The notes: generated by a model not told the origin, from the sequence alone. A stretch of 54,742 bases of DNA from Coriobacteriaceae bacterium AF08-21 (GCA_027687465.1 JAQCQR010000015.1:1-54742), one strand, 5' to 3'. Shown: positions 44,068 to 52,507, numbered from the stretch's first letter. Numbers and translations: made by a program.

Positions 44068-46818
44068 ATGTCTGACAAGCGCCGTACCTTTGCCGTCATC
44101 GACGGCAACTCGCTCATGCACCGCGCCTTCCACGCCGTGCCGCCCACCATGAACGCGCCGGACGGTCGTCCTACCAACGCGATCTTTGGCTTTTTGAATA
44201 TGTTCCTCAAGATGATTGACGCCTTTAATCCCGACGGCGTTGTTGTGGCGTTTGACAAGGGCAAGCCGCGCGTGCGCATGGAGATGCTGCCGCAGTACAA
44301 GGCTCAGCGCCCGCCCATGGACCCCGATCTGCACGCGCAGTTTCCCATGATTAAGGAGCTGCTCGCCGCGCTCAACGTGCCGATTTTGCAGTCCGAGGGC
44401 TGGGAAGGCGATGACATCCTGGGCACTATGGCGCGCCTGGGCGAGCAGGCCGGCTGTGACATGCTGCTGGTGACCGGTGATCGCGATATGTATCAGCTCG
44501 TGACCGAGCACGTCAACGTGGTCTCGACCCGCAAGGGCCTGTCCGACGTGGCGATCATGACGCCCGAGAGCGTGGACGATCTGTATCACGGCATCACGCC
44601 GGCGCTCGTGCCCGACTTTTATGGTCTGAAGGGCGACACGTCCGATAACATCCCCGGCGTGCCGGGCATCGGCCCCAAAAAGGCGAGCGCGCTCATTGCG
44701 CAGTACGGTAGCCTGGACGAGGTCATCGCACATGCCGACGAGGTCAAGGGCAAAATGGGCGAAAACCTGCGCGCGCACATCGACGACGCGCTGCTGAGCC
44801 GTAAGGTTGCGACCATTCGCACCGATGCGCCTGTTGAGCTCGATTTTGAGGCGACGTCCTTCCCGGCGTTTTCTGCCGATGAGGTTTCCGCGGCGCTGGG
44901 TACGCTTGGTATCACCGCCATGCAGAACCGTTTCTTGGCGCTGATTGGCGGCGAGGGCGGGGCTGCTGCTGCCTCCAGTGTGTTTGAGATGCCTGTGATG
45001 GTTCGCGCGGCCGCCGGCGATGCTGACGCGCTTGGTGCCGTTGCGGCTGAGATTTCCCGCGCGATTGATGCCGGCGAGTGGGTCGCCGCCGTGGTGGACG
45101 ACGACAAGGAAGAGGGCGCGCTCTTTGGACTGACGCGCACGCTGTGGCTGGCGACGTCCAAGGGCCTGTTCGCGCTCGAGGAGGGCGACGGCGGTGCGGC
45201 GGCTGAGGTTGAGGGCTTCAACTTCGCCCACGGCGTGATTGCCGGCGTGCTCGCGCGTCTGTTTATGGAGGGTCGCGTGGCGAGCCCGGATATGAAGGCG
45301 CTGTTGCACGAGCTTTCGCCCATCGATTCTTCTGAGCCCGAGCTCATGGATCCGCTGGTAGTCGATTCCACGCGTATCTTCGATACCGTGGTTGCCGCCT
45401 ACCTGTTGGATTCCGACCGCTCCGAGTTCGATGAGGCGTATCTGGCCGATACCTATCTGCAGATGACGCTGCCCGCGGCGCGCGGTGCAGAGGGTGCCGG
45501 CGAGGACGCTCCTGCGCCCGCCGCTCGCACGGCGGCCTTGACGCTGGCGCTGGTCGCACCGCTGCGCGAGTGCATGGCCCGCGAGAACGCCGCCAACGTG
45601 TTCGATGGCATCGAGATGCCGCTCGTGCCGGTGCTTGCCAAGATGGAGCGCGCGGGCATGCTCGTGGATCCCGACCGCCTGCGCAATCTGTCCGAGGGCC
45701 TGGCGACCCAGATTACCGAGGTCGAGCGCAGCATTCGCGACCTGGCGGGTGACGAGACCTTTAACATCGGCAGTCCCATGCAGCTCTCGCATGTGCTGTT
45801 TGACGTTATGGGGCTTCCGACCAAGGGCCTCAAGAAGACCAAGCGCGGCTATTATTCGACCAACGCCAAGGTGTTGAGCGATCTTGCTCGCGACCACGAG
45901 ATCGTGCGTTTGATCTTGGACTGGCGTGAGAAGTCCAAGATTAAGTCGACCTATCTGGACACGCTGGGCCCGCTGCGCCGTGGTGACGGTCGCGTGCACA
46001 CCACGTACAACCAGACCATCACCGCGACGGGGCGTCTGTCTTCGAGCGACCCCAATCTGCAAAACATTCCGACGCGCTCGGAGCTGGGGCGTACCGTCAA
46101 GACGGCGTTCTCGGCGGGCGAGGGCAGCGTCTTTTTGGCGGTGGACTACTCGCAGATCGAGCTGCGTCTGCTCGCGCATCTTTCGGGTGATGAACATCTG
46201 GTACGTGCCTTTAACGAGGGTGAGGACTTCCATGCCGAGACGGCCGCGCGCGTATTTGGCGTGCCGGTGTCCGAGGTAACGCCCGACCTGCGCAGCCGCG
46301 CCAAGGCCGTGAACTTTGGCATCGTGTACGGCCAGCAGGCCTATGGCCTGTCGCAGTCGCTGCATATCTCGATGGCCGAAGCGCGCGACATGATCGACCG
46401 CTACTACGAGGCCTATCCGGGCGTGCGCACGTTCCTCGACGATGTGGTGGCGCGCGCCAAGCAAACGGGTTACGCCGAGACCATGTACGGCCGCCGTCGC
46501 CATATTCCCGAGCTCAAGGCCAAAAACCCACAGCTCCGCGGCTTTGGTGAGCGTACGGCCATGAACCATCCTATGCAGGGCACCGCAGCAGACATCATCA
46601 AGATCGCCATGGCCCGCGTAAGTCGCCGCTTGGAAGAAGAGGGCTTTGCCGCCCATATGATTCTGCAGGTACACGACGAACTGGACTTTGAGTGCCCCAT
46701 CGACGAAGTCGAGCGCCTGACCGCCATGGTCCGCGACGTCATGGAGCACGTAGTAGACCTACGCGTGCCCTTAATCGCCGAAGCCAGCACCGGCATAACC
46801 TGGGCCGACGCGAAATAG
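44068..46818 (+). CDS. polA: DNA polymerase I, proofreading domain degenerate
   Basis: 916 aa. The 5' nuclease domain (about 1-280) keeps VTGDRDMYQLV and GLKGDTSDNIPGVPGIGPKKA. The 3'-5' exonuclease region (about 310-500) lacks the DxE metal motif (the place reads VAAVVDDDKEEG), so proofreading is probably absent, as in many Actinobacteria. Polymerase motifs are intact: A, D693YSQIELR; B, R742SRAKAVNFGIVYG; C, QVH869D870E. ATG 44068 follows AAGCGAGGT; the frame open to 44029 is unsupported. It acts in Okazaki-fragment maturation and repair. Confidence 0.96.
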   Translation: MSDKRRTFAVIDGNSLMHRAFHAVPPTMNAPDGRPTNAIFGFLNMFLKMIDAFNPDGVVVAFDKGKPRVRMEMLPQYKAQRPPMDPDLHAQFPMIKELLAALNVPILQSEGWEGDDILGTMARLGEQAGCDMLLVTGDRDMYQLVTEHVNVVSTRKGLSDVAIMTPESVDDLYHGITPALVPDFYGLKGDTSDNIPGVPGIGPKKASALIAQYGSLDEVIAHADEVKGKMGENLRAHIDDALLSRKVATIRTDAPVELDFEATSFPAFSADEVSAALGTLGITAMQNRFLALIGGEGGAAAASSVFEMPVMVRAAAGDADALGAVAAEISRAIDAGEWVAAVVDDDKEEGALFGLTRTLWLATSKGLFALEEGDGGAAAEVEGFNFAHGVIAGVLARLFMEGRVASPDMKALLHELSPIDSSEPELMDPLVVDSTRIFDTVVAAYLLDSDRSEFDEAYLADTYLQMTLPAARGAEGAGEDAPAPAARTAALTLALVAPLRECMARENAANVFDGIEMPLVPVLAKMERAGMLVDPDRLRNLSEGLATQITEVERSIRDLAGDETFNIGSPMQLSHVLFDVMGLPTKGLKKTKRGYYSTNAKVLSDLARDHEIVRLILDWREKSKIKSTYLDTLGPLRRGDGRVHTTYNQTITATGRLSSSDPNLQNIPTRSELGRTVKTAFSAGEGSVFLAVDYSQIELRLLAHLSGDEHLVRAFNEGEDFHAETAARVFGVPVSEVTPDLRSRAKAVNFGIVYGQQAYGLSQSLHISMAEARDMIDRYYEAYPGVRTFLDDVVARAKQTGYAETMYGRRRHIPELKAKNPQLRGFGERTAMNHPMQGTAADIIKIAMARVSRRLEEEGFAAHMILQVHDELDFECPIDEVERLTAMVRDVMEHVVDLRVPLIAEASTGITWADAK

Positions 46819-46851
46819 GAAAGCGCCCACAACTCCAAAGTAACCAAACCA

Positions 46852-46885
46852 GAAGGGGGCTCCTTGCCAACAAGGAGCCCCCTTC
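46852..46885. terminator. Hairpin after polA
   Basis: A perfect 15-bp stem GAAGGGGGCTCCTTG (46852-46866) with its complement at 46871-46885 and a CCAA loop. The T-run is poor (ATTCC). Confidence 0.75.
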
Positions 46886-46951
46886 ATTCCAAAAAATCAG
46901 CCAAGTATCTAGACGCCAAGACGCCATCTAGGCGGCAGACAAGTAAACCTA

Positions 46952-47080
46952 GGGCCTGGCCGGTCGGCACGGGTTAACTTTTCGTAGATTCCGCACGCAA
47001 AGAAAGCCACTTAATGTGGCTTTCGTCTTGCGCAGGACCTGACCGAGCGAAAAGTTATCCCGTGCCGACCGGCCAGGCCC
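46952..47080. repeat. Long hairpin repeat family C, copy 2
   Basis: Arms of 33 nt (46952-46984, 47048-47080) match at all but one position. The 63-nt centre holds a further hairpin (AAAGCCAC-TTAA-TGTGGCTTT), so the whole can form a branched structure. The outer part resembles copy 1 at 33233. It ends 10 nt from the stop of the minus-strand phosphatase gene, as copy 1 does with the DUF47 gene. Confidence 0.8.
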
Positions 47081-47090
47081 GATGGGACGG

Positions 47091-47918
47091 CTACCGAGCC
47101 GCCAAGATAGCGTCGATGAGCGTCAGTACGCCCCCGTCGTTGTTACTCGGAATGCGCCACTTAGCATGCGCGTTCATATGCTCCTCGGCGTTGTCCACGA
47201 TAAAGCTGTGGCCGACGCGCTCAAGCATGGGGATGTCGTTGTAGGTGTCGCCCGCGGCGGCGGCGTCAGCGATATCGATGCCCAGGTGCTCGCACAGATG
47301 CGCGACGCCGGCGCCCTTGTCGACACCTAGGTTCATAAAGTCGATCCACTCGCGCCCGGCGTTGGTGACGTAGAGCTTGTCCGAGAACTCGGGGCTATAG
47401 GTCTCGCGGAAAGCGGGCTCGGCGTCGTAGCCGGGGAAGAAGACCGAAATCTTGTTGGACTCGAAATCAATGCCCTCAAAGCTGTCGACGTAGTTGATTG
47501 TGTTGTAGTAGACGCTGATCTCGTCGTGGTATTGATGGTCGCGGGCAAGCACGTAGAACTCGTCGAAGCAGCACAGGACGGGAACGGCGCGCGGGTCCTC
47601 CGAGGCACGGCTCAAGACCTGCTGGTACAGCTCCACGTCGATATTGCTCTTATAGATATAACTGCCGCGATAGATTACGCACGCTCCGTTGTCGGGACAA
47701 AAGGCGAGGCGGTTCTTGATGTCCTCGAACATCTCCTCGAGCTTGGGGGCTGGACGTCCGCTAGCAGGGCAGAATACGATGCCGGCGTCGGCGAGCTTGT
47801 CCAAGCGCTCATCAAGACCCTGCGGCAACACGCGCTCGTCGGTCAGCAGCGTTTTGTCCATGTCGACTGCGATGAGCTTAATGTTTCCGATATTGGCGTC
47901 CGATTCGTAAGTTTGCAT
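47091..47918 (-). CDS. Cof-type HAD-superfamily phosphatase
   Basis: 275 aa, HAD subfamily IIB. Nucleophile D19 and acid D21 lie in DMDKTLLT, motif II in CPASGRP, the lysine in GVDKGAGVAHL, and motif IV in GDTYNDIPML. A C2 cap lies in between. Relatives hydrolyse sugar phosphates, flavin or pyridoxal phosphates; the substrate is not predictable. GAAAGG precedes the start. It diverges from the argG leader. Confidence 0.9.
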   Translation of the reverse strand: MQTYESDANIGNIKLIAVDMDKTLLTDERVLPQGLDERLDKLADAGIVFCPASGRPAPKLEEMFEDIKNRLAFCPDNGACVIYRGSYIYKSNIDVELYQQVLSRASEDPRAVPVLCCFDEFYVLARDHQYHDEISVYYNTINYVDSFEGIDFESNKISVFFPGYDAEPAFRETYSPEFSDKLYVTNAGREWIDFMNLGVDKGAGVAHLCEHLGIDIADAAAAGDTYNDIPMLERVGHSFIVDNAEEHMNAHAKWRIPSNNDGGVLTLIDAILAAR

Positions 47919-48061
47919 AAAAGCGAGCCTTTCGTTTCGAAATTGTTTCAGATGCTATAACCATCAACTCGTAGTCAGGCGTATTTTCGCAGGAACGGAG
48001 CGTATTTGCACCACGCTTCACAAAGTAATGAAAAAACTTTTCAGAAATTTGAATTTGTCGC

Positions 48062-48089
48062 TTGTGCTGCGGGCACTTTAGCGTAATAT
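48062..48089 (+). promoter_or_regulatory. Promoter of the argG leader
   Basis: TTGTGC (48062-48067) and TAATAT (48084-48089) are 16 nt apart. The start would be near 48096, giving a leader of about 375 nt before argG. Confidence 0.5.
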
Positions 48090-48192
48090 AGCGACCATCG
48101 AAAACGGAGACGGCAAAAGAGCCGCTTACCGAGGAAAGGGTACCGTTTGCGATATTTGAATTGCGCCCGGCGATAGGTGAAAGGAGAGGCAG

Positions 48193-48267
48193 ATGCAGTT
48201 CGTAAAGATCATCACTACTGCAGACAATGCCATCCGACGCCAGCGCGCAATTTCCCGACGACGATAA
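48193..48267 (+). CDS. Arginine-rich leader peptide of argG (candidate)
   Basis: 24 codons. AAAGGAGAGG ends 3 nt before the ATG, one of the best ribosome sites in the window. The last ten residues are RRQRAISRRR, with codons CGA CGC CAG CGC GCA ATT TCC CGA CGA CGA, then TAA. Six arginine codons, four of them CGA, just before a structured leader and argG are what an arginine-sensing attenuation peptide should look like, by analogy with hisL or trpL. It is too short for a domain. The stop lies in a small stem, GACGAT-AACA-ATCGTC (48258-48273). It could instead be a functional small protein, but position and composition favour a leader. Confidence 0.6.
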   Translation: MQFVKIITTADNAIRRQRAISRRR

Positions 48268-48298
48268 CAATCGTCTCTGTCCGCATGGGGCGAATTGC

Positions 48299-48420
48299 CT
48301 CAACAGAGTCATTTTGAGGTCGTTGGGTTTTAGCTCGACATAGACGCATGTTTCTAGGGCATGTTGTGCTGCTTTTTGCTATTTAACCTGATATTGCACG
48401 GTTTTTGACCTCGAAATGAC
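48299..48420 (+). promoter_or_regulatory. Alternative pairing segments in the argG leader
   Basis: CCTCAA (48298-48303) can pair with TTGAGG (48314-48319), or the overlapping CTCAAC can pair with GTTGGG (48322-48327), which is followed by TTTT. GTCATTTTGAGGTC (48308-48321) can also pair with GACCTCGAAATGAC (48407-48420) with one G-T pair. These options exclude each other, as in attenuators. No strong classical terminator is visible, so the mechanism is open. Confidence 0.4.
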
Positions 48421-48471
48421 TTGCAACTGACCGATGTTCTAACTAGCTACCAAGGGCGAAAGGAAACAGCC

Positions 48472-49698
48472 ATGAGCAAGGAAAAAGTCGTTCTCGCATA
48501 TTCCGGTGGTCTTGATACATCCGTATGTGTCAAGTGGCTCCAGGACGAGAAGAATCTCGATGTCGTTTGTGTCTGCGGCAATGTGGGCCAGGAGGAGACC
48601 GGCCTGGACGCCAAGAAGCAGAAGGCGCTTGACCTGGGCGTTCTCGATTGCCAGGTACTCGACCTGCGCGACGAGTTCTCCGATGAGTTCCTGACCAAGG
48701 CCATCGCCGCAAACTCCATGTACGAGAACAAGTACCCGCTGCTCTCCGCCCTGTCTCGCCCGCTGCTCGCCAAGAAGCTCGTCGAGGTCGCTCACGAGTT
48801 TGGCGCGATCTACGTCGCCCACGGCTGCACCGGCAAAGGTAACGACCAGGTTCGTTTTGAGGCTGCCGTCAAGGCCCTCGACCCCGAGCTTAAGGTTATC
48901 GCCCCGGTTCGCGAGTGGGACCTGAAGTGCCGTCCCGACGAGGTCGCCTATGCCCACGCCCACAACGTGCCGGTTCCCGAGGGTGCCAACGACAACCCCT
49001 ATTCCATTGACGACAACCTGTGGGGTCGTGCCATTGAGTGCGGCCACCTGGAGGATCCCTGGAACGAGCCGCTCGACGACGCCTGGGTTATGACCAAGAA
49101 TCCCGAGGACACGCCCGATACCCCGACGTACACCGAGATTGAGTTTGAGGCGGGCAAGCCCGTCGCCGTCGACGGCAAGAAGATGAAGCTCTCCGAGATC
49201 GTCATCGCCCTCAACAAGATTTCCGGCGACAACGGCTTTGGCCGTCTCGACCTGGTCGAGGATCGTCTGGTGGGCCTCAAGAGCCGCGAGTGCTACGAGG
49301 TTCCCGGCGCCCTGACGCTCATCACCGCCCATAAGGCACTCGAGGACATCTGCGTCGAGGGCGACCTGCTCAAGACCAAGATCAAACTCGAGCAGGATTG
49401 GGCCACCGCCGTGTACAACGGCCAGTGGTACAGCCCGCTCAAGAACGCGCTCGACGCCTTTATGGCCGACACCCAGAAGTTCGTGACCGGCACCGTCCGC
49501 CTGAAGTTCTTTAAGGGCAACTGCCATGTCGTCGGCCGCAAGAGCCCGTTTAGCCTGTATGACTACGGTCTGGCTACCTACGACCGTGACACCACGTTTG
49601 ACGAGAAGGCCAGCGCCGGCTTTATCGAGATCGATACGCTGTCGCTCAAGACGTGGGCCAAGGTCCAGGGTCCCAGCTCTGCCGCTGCCCAGGCTTAA
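48472..49698 (+). CDS. argG: Argininosuccinate synthase
   Basis: 408 aa. It joins citrulline and aspartate with ATP. The PP-loop AYSGGLDTS is at residues 9-17; further motifs are ACGCTGKGNDQVRFE-like HGCTGKGNDQVRFE near 118, APVREWDL, and EDRLVGLKSRECYEVPGALTL. ATG 48472 has GAAAGGAAAC upstream; the frame open to 48421 is leader. It is the first enzyme gene of argG-argH, separated from argH by a terminator and a small ORF. Confidence 0.97.
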   Translation: MSKEKVVLAYSGGLDTSVCVKWLQDEKNLDVVCVCGNVGQEETGLDAKKQKALDLGVLDCQVLDLRDEFSDEFLTKAIAANSMYENKYPLLSALSRPLLAKKLVEVAHEFGAIYVAHGCTGKGNDQVRFEAAVKALDPELKVIAPVREWDLKCRPDEVAYAHAHNVPVPEGANDNPYSIDDNLWGRAIECGHLEDPWNEPLDDAWVMTKNPEDTPDTPTYTEIEFEAGKPVAVDGKKMKLSEIVIALNKISGDNGFGRLDLVEDRLVGLKSRECYEVPGALTLITAHKALEDICVEGDLLKTKIKLEQDWATAVYNGQWYSPLKNALDAFMADTQKFVTGTVRLKFFKGNCHVVGRKSPFSLYDYGLATYDRDTTFDEKASAGFIEIDTLSLKTWAKVQGPSSAAAQA

Positions 49699-49851
49699 GT
49701 CTTCCTTTCCTTGGTATCCGCGCGGCCCATCCGCGTGATACATAACGGGCGCATGGGGTCCCTACCTTTCGTTATGCTTGCTGACACTTCTTAACATCGG
49801 TGGCCCCTACGTTCCGCCCGCATATATGACGCCGCGACTGCGGCTGAGTCC

Positions 49852-49886
49852 GAGCCCCGCCGGGGTTGTCCGGCGGGGCTCTTTCT
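49852..49886 (+). terminator. Terminator between argG and argH
   Basis: A perfect 12-bp stem GAGCCCCGCCGG (49852-49863) with its complement (49870-49881), then TTTCT. A weaker hairpin (GTATCCGCGCGG, 49714-49741) lies closer to argG. Confidence 0.85.
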
Positions 49887-49931
49887 ATCAATTTGTCGGC
49901 CTTGCGCCTATATATCTGAGGAGTATCCATT

Positions 49932-50102
49932 ATGTTCAACGCTATCGCGCATGCCTTACTTGCCCTCGCGCCCGAGTTCGATGCTGCAAAGGTCGAGGAC
50001 GTTCCTGTGAGCCTGAAGGCTTGGATCGATGGTTCGCAAGGCAACATCCGGAGGGAGACGTTGGGCGCCAAGTGCCTGGTGCGTCACTTCTTTGCAAATT
50101 AG
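49932..50102 (+). CDS. Small hypothetical protein between argG and argH
   Basis: 56 aa. GAGGAG (49918-49923) lies 8 nt before ATG 49932. The sequence begins MFNAIAHALLALAPEFDAAK and ends GAKCLVRHFFAN; it has an even amino-acid mix and reads like a folded small protein rather than a shadow. TATATAT at 49909 could be a -10 box. I recognise no family. It follows the argG terminator, so it must have its own promoter or depend on read-through. Arginine codons are not enriched, so it is not an obvious second leader peptide. Confidence 0.5.
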   Translation: MFNAIAHALLALAPEFDAAKVEDVPVSLKAWIDGSQGNIRRETLGAKCLVRHFFAN

Positions 50103-50220
50103 CAACATGGTCCCGCGCACGGTAGGGATTGTGTAAAACTGGCGGTTGAAAAATCGCTTTAGCGACATGGCGCATTGCTTTGGGCGCTTGTTTTGGTATT
50201 TGGAGAAAGGGGACAGTTCC

Positions 50221-51651
50221 ATGGCTCTTTGGGGCGGTCGTTTTGAGGCGGGAGTGGCCGAGGTCACGCAGGAGTTTGGCGCGTCGCTGCCGGTCGACAA
50301 ACATCTCTATAAGCAGGATATCGCCGGTTCTAAGGCGCATGCCAAGATGCTGGCGGCCCAGGGCATCATCAGTGCCGAGGATGAGCAGGCGATTGCCGAG
50401 GGCCTGACCGGAATCGAACAGGATATCGATGCCGGCAACTTCACCTTCGATATCAACGACGAGGACATCCATATGTCCATCGAGAGTGAGCTGACGCGTC
50501 GCATCGGCGAGGCCGGCAAGCGCTTGCATACCGGGCGTTCGCGCAACGACCAGGTGGCGACCGATACGCGCCTGGGCGTCAAGGCGTTGGCCAAGGAGCT
50601 CATGGAGGCCAACCTGCAGTTGCGCCACGTGCTGGTGGATGCGGCCAAGAAGTACGACAAGGTGATTCTGCCGGGTTACACGCACATGCAGCATGCTCAG
50701 CCCGTGCTGCTGTCACATCATCTGCTGGCGTATTCCTGGATGTTCGCGCGCGACTTTACACGTCTGAAGGCCGCCTTTGATGCCGCCGACAACTGCCCGC
50801 TGGGTGCTGCTGCGCTTGCCGGTACGAGCTATCCGCTCGATCGCCAGATGACGGCTGCCGAGCTTGGCTTTGCGGGTGTGATTCCTAACTCACTCGATGC
50901 TGTTTCCGACCGTGATTTCCTGCTCGATCTGCATTACGCCGGCTCCGTCATGGCCATGCACCTGTCGCGTCTTTCCGAGGAGATCGTGCTGTGGTCGAGC
51001 TCTGAATTTGGCTTTATCACGCTGTCCGATTCGTACTCCACCGGCTCGTCCATCATGCCTCAGAAGAAAAACCCCGACTTTGCCGAGCTTATTCGCGGCA
51101 AGAGCGGTCGCGTGTACGGCAACCTGGTCCAGCTGCTGGTGACCATGAAGGGTCTGCCGTTGGCCTATAACAAGGACCTGCAGGAGGACAAGGAGGGCGC
51201 GCTCGATACCGCCCGCACGCTCATGCAGTGCCTGTCGGTTATGGCCGGTATGATTTCGACTTGGACCGTCAACGAGGGCGCCATGGCACGCGAGTGCGGC
51301 GTGGGTCACCTTGCCGCCACCGACGTTGCCGACTACCTGGCTAAGCGTGGTCTGCCGTTCCGCGAGGCGCACGCCGTGGTGGGGCATTTGGTCCTGATGT
51401 GTGAGAAGCGCGGCTGCAATCTTGAGGACCTGCCGTTTGAGGTGTTCCAGGAAGCAAGCCCGCTCTTTGAGCGCGATATTACCGAGGCGCTTGACATCCC
51501 GTCGATTGTCGCCGCGCGCACGACCGAGGGCGGCACCGCTCCCGCCGCCGTTGCCGTGCAGTTGGGGCGCGCCGAAGCGCAGCTTGCGGCCGATGAGGGT
51601 GTGTTTGGCTCGTTGACTAAGGTCGTCGAGATGGGCCACGGAGCTAATTAG
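50221..51651 (+). CDS. argH: Argininosuccinate lyase
   Basis: 476 aa. It splits argininosuccinate into arginine and fumarate. Family motifs: start MALWGGRF, HTGRSRNDQVATDTRL near residue 100, GYTHMQHAQPVLLSHH, and the flexible catalytic loop GSSIMPQKKNPD (residues 275-286) containing the catalytic serine region. ATG 50221 has AGAAAGGGGAC upstream; the frame open to 50146 is unsupported. It partners argG. Confidence 0.97.
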   Translation: MALWGGRFEAGVAEVTQEFGASLPVDKHLYKQDIAGSKAHAKMLAAQGIISAEDEQAIAEGLTGIEQDIDAGNFTFDINDEDIHMSIESELTRRIGEAGKRLHTGRSRNDQVATDTRLGVKALAKELMEANLQLRHVLVDAAKKYDKVILPGYTHMQHAQPVLLSHHLLAYSWMFARDFTRLKAAFDAADNCPLGAAALAGTSYPLDRQMTAAELGFAGVIPNSLDAVSDRDFLLDLHYAGSVMAMHLSRLSEEIVLWSSSEFGFITLSDSYSTGSSIMPQKKNPDFAELIRGKSGRVYGNLVQLLVTMKGLPLAYNKDLQEDKEGALDTARTLMQCLSVMAGMISTWTVNEGAMARECGVGHLAATDVADYLAKRGLPFREAHAVVGHLVLMCEKRGCNLEDLPFEVFQEASPLFERDITEALDIPSIVAARTTEGGTAPAAVAVQLGRAEAQLAADEGVFGSLTKVVEMGHGAN

Positions 51652-51696
51652 CTTATTGGATGCGTCTGTCTGGTGCGTTCACCATATCTTGCCTTT

Positions 51697-51728
51697 ACGG
51701 GTGCCCGCTACGGTAGGCGCCCGTTTTG
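51697..51728 (+). terminator. Terminator after argH
   Basis: ACGGGTGCC (51697-51705) pairs with GGCGCCCGT (51716-51724) with one G-T pair, followed by TTTGTT. Confidence 0.75.
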
Positions 51729-51936
51729 TTATAGAGAAGGAAAGAGCTTGTCGAGAACTTTTGTAGGACATTTGCGCAGGTTGTGAAGGGGGTGCGTTCA
51801 CGGGCGGCAATCGACCGTCCGTTCTGTTCGGTGCAGTTGGAAGTGGGGCGGATGGTACTCTAGTCGGGCTTCGGAACAGAAGTGACACATATGGAGCGCT
51901 TCAATAAATAATAGCGCTTCAATAAACGGCTTTTTG

Positions 51937-51965
51937 TTTAACTGCAGCTAGAACTCTGTTACGAT
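51937..51965 (+). promoter_or_regulatory. Promoter of ndk
   Basis: TTTAAC (51937-51942) and TACGAT (51960-51965) are 17 nt apart, 63 nt upstream of ATG 52029. Confidence 0.45.
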
Positions 51966-52028
51966 GCAGTCCAGGCGGGTGCCGGAATGGGACTTGGGCA
52001 CGCGCGAACCTACTTGAAAGGCTACCTT

Positions 52029-52433
52029 ATGGCTATCGAGAAGACCTTCATCATGATTAAGCCCGACGCCGTGCGCGATCGCAAGATCGGCGAGATCGTT
52101 GCTCGTATCGAGCGCAGCGGCCTTGTTATCGAGCGCATGGAGATGACCACGCTTGAGCGCGCCACCGTCGAGGAGCACTATGCTCATCTGGCCGATAAGC
52201 CCTTCTTTGGCGGTCTGTGTGACTTTATGACGAGCGGTCCGGTCGTCAAGATGGTCGTTTCCGGTCTCTCCGCTGTCTCCAAGATGCGCACCCTTATGGG
52301 CGCTACCAACCCGCTTGATGCCGCTCCCGGCACCATTCGCGGCGACTTTGCCGTCGATGTCAACGCCAACGTGATCCATGGCTCCGACTGCCTGGAGAAC
52401 GCCGAGATCGAGATCAAGCGCTTTTTTGGCTAA
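52029..52433 (+). CDS. ndk: Nucleoside diphosphate kinase
   Basis: 134 aa. It exchanges gamma-phosphates among nucleoside di- and triphosphates. The catalytic histidine is H117 in NVIHGSD, preceded by GATNPLDAAPGTIRGDF, the nucleotide-binding stretch; the N-terminus IEKTFIMIKPDAV is typical. ATG 52029 follows TTGAAAGG. It is a single-gene unit with its own promoter and terminator. Confidence 0.97.
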   Translation: MAIEKTFIMIKPDAVRDRKIGEIVARIERSGLVIERMEMTTLERATVEEHYAHLADKPFFGGLCDFMTSGPVVKMVVSGLSAVSKMRTLMGATNPLDAAPGTIRGDFAVDVNANVIHGSDCLENAEIEIKRFFG

Positions 52434-52473
52434 ACCAGCTTTGACTCCTTAAAGCTGTTAGCGTGTGGCTTGA

Positions 52474-52507
52474 GCGCCGCGGAACTCCATCCGCGGCGCC
52501 CTTTTTA
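52474..52507 (+). terminator. Terminator after ndk
   Basis: GCGCCGCGG (52474-52482) with CCGCGGCGC (52491-52499), then CCTTTTTATT. Confidence 0.9.

Larger units (their letters stand above)
47919..48471 (+). other. Long argG leader region
   Basis: 553 bp between the phosphatase gene and argG. It holds an AT-rich first third, a promoter (48062-48089), a good ribosome site with a 24-codon ORF (48193-48267), and a leader of about 200 nt with complementary segments. A minus-strand frame of 144 codons through this region (48312-47878) lacks a ribosome site and protein-like composition and is not accepted. Confidence 0.6.
51652..52028 (+). other. Intergenic region between argH and ndk
   Basis: 377 bp with no gene. 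It holds the argH terminator, an inverted repeat TTCTGTTC/GAACAGAA (51822-51829, 51874-51881), a short direct repeat GCGCTTCAATAAA (51896-51908 and 51914-51926) and the ndk promoter. Nothing else is evident. Confidence 0.5.

Noticed and set aside
43957..46749. Minus-strand open frame of 930 codons opposite polA
   Set aside because: polA has all its motifs on the plus strand; the antisense frame is an Arg/His-rich shadow.
47878..48312. Minus-strand frame of 144 codons in the argG leader
   Set aside because: It overlaps the phosphatase gene start and the leader promoter, and lacks a ribosome site; the plus-strand leader explains the region better.
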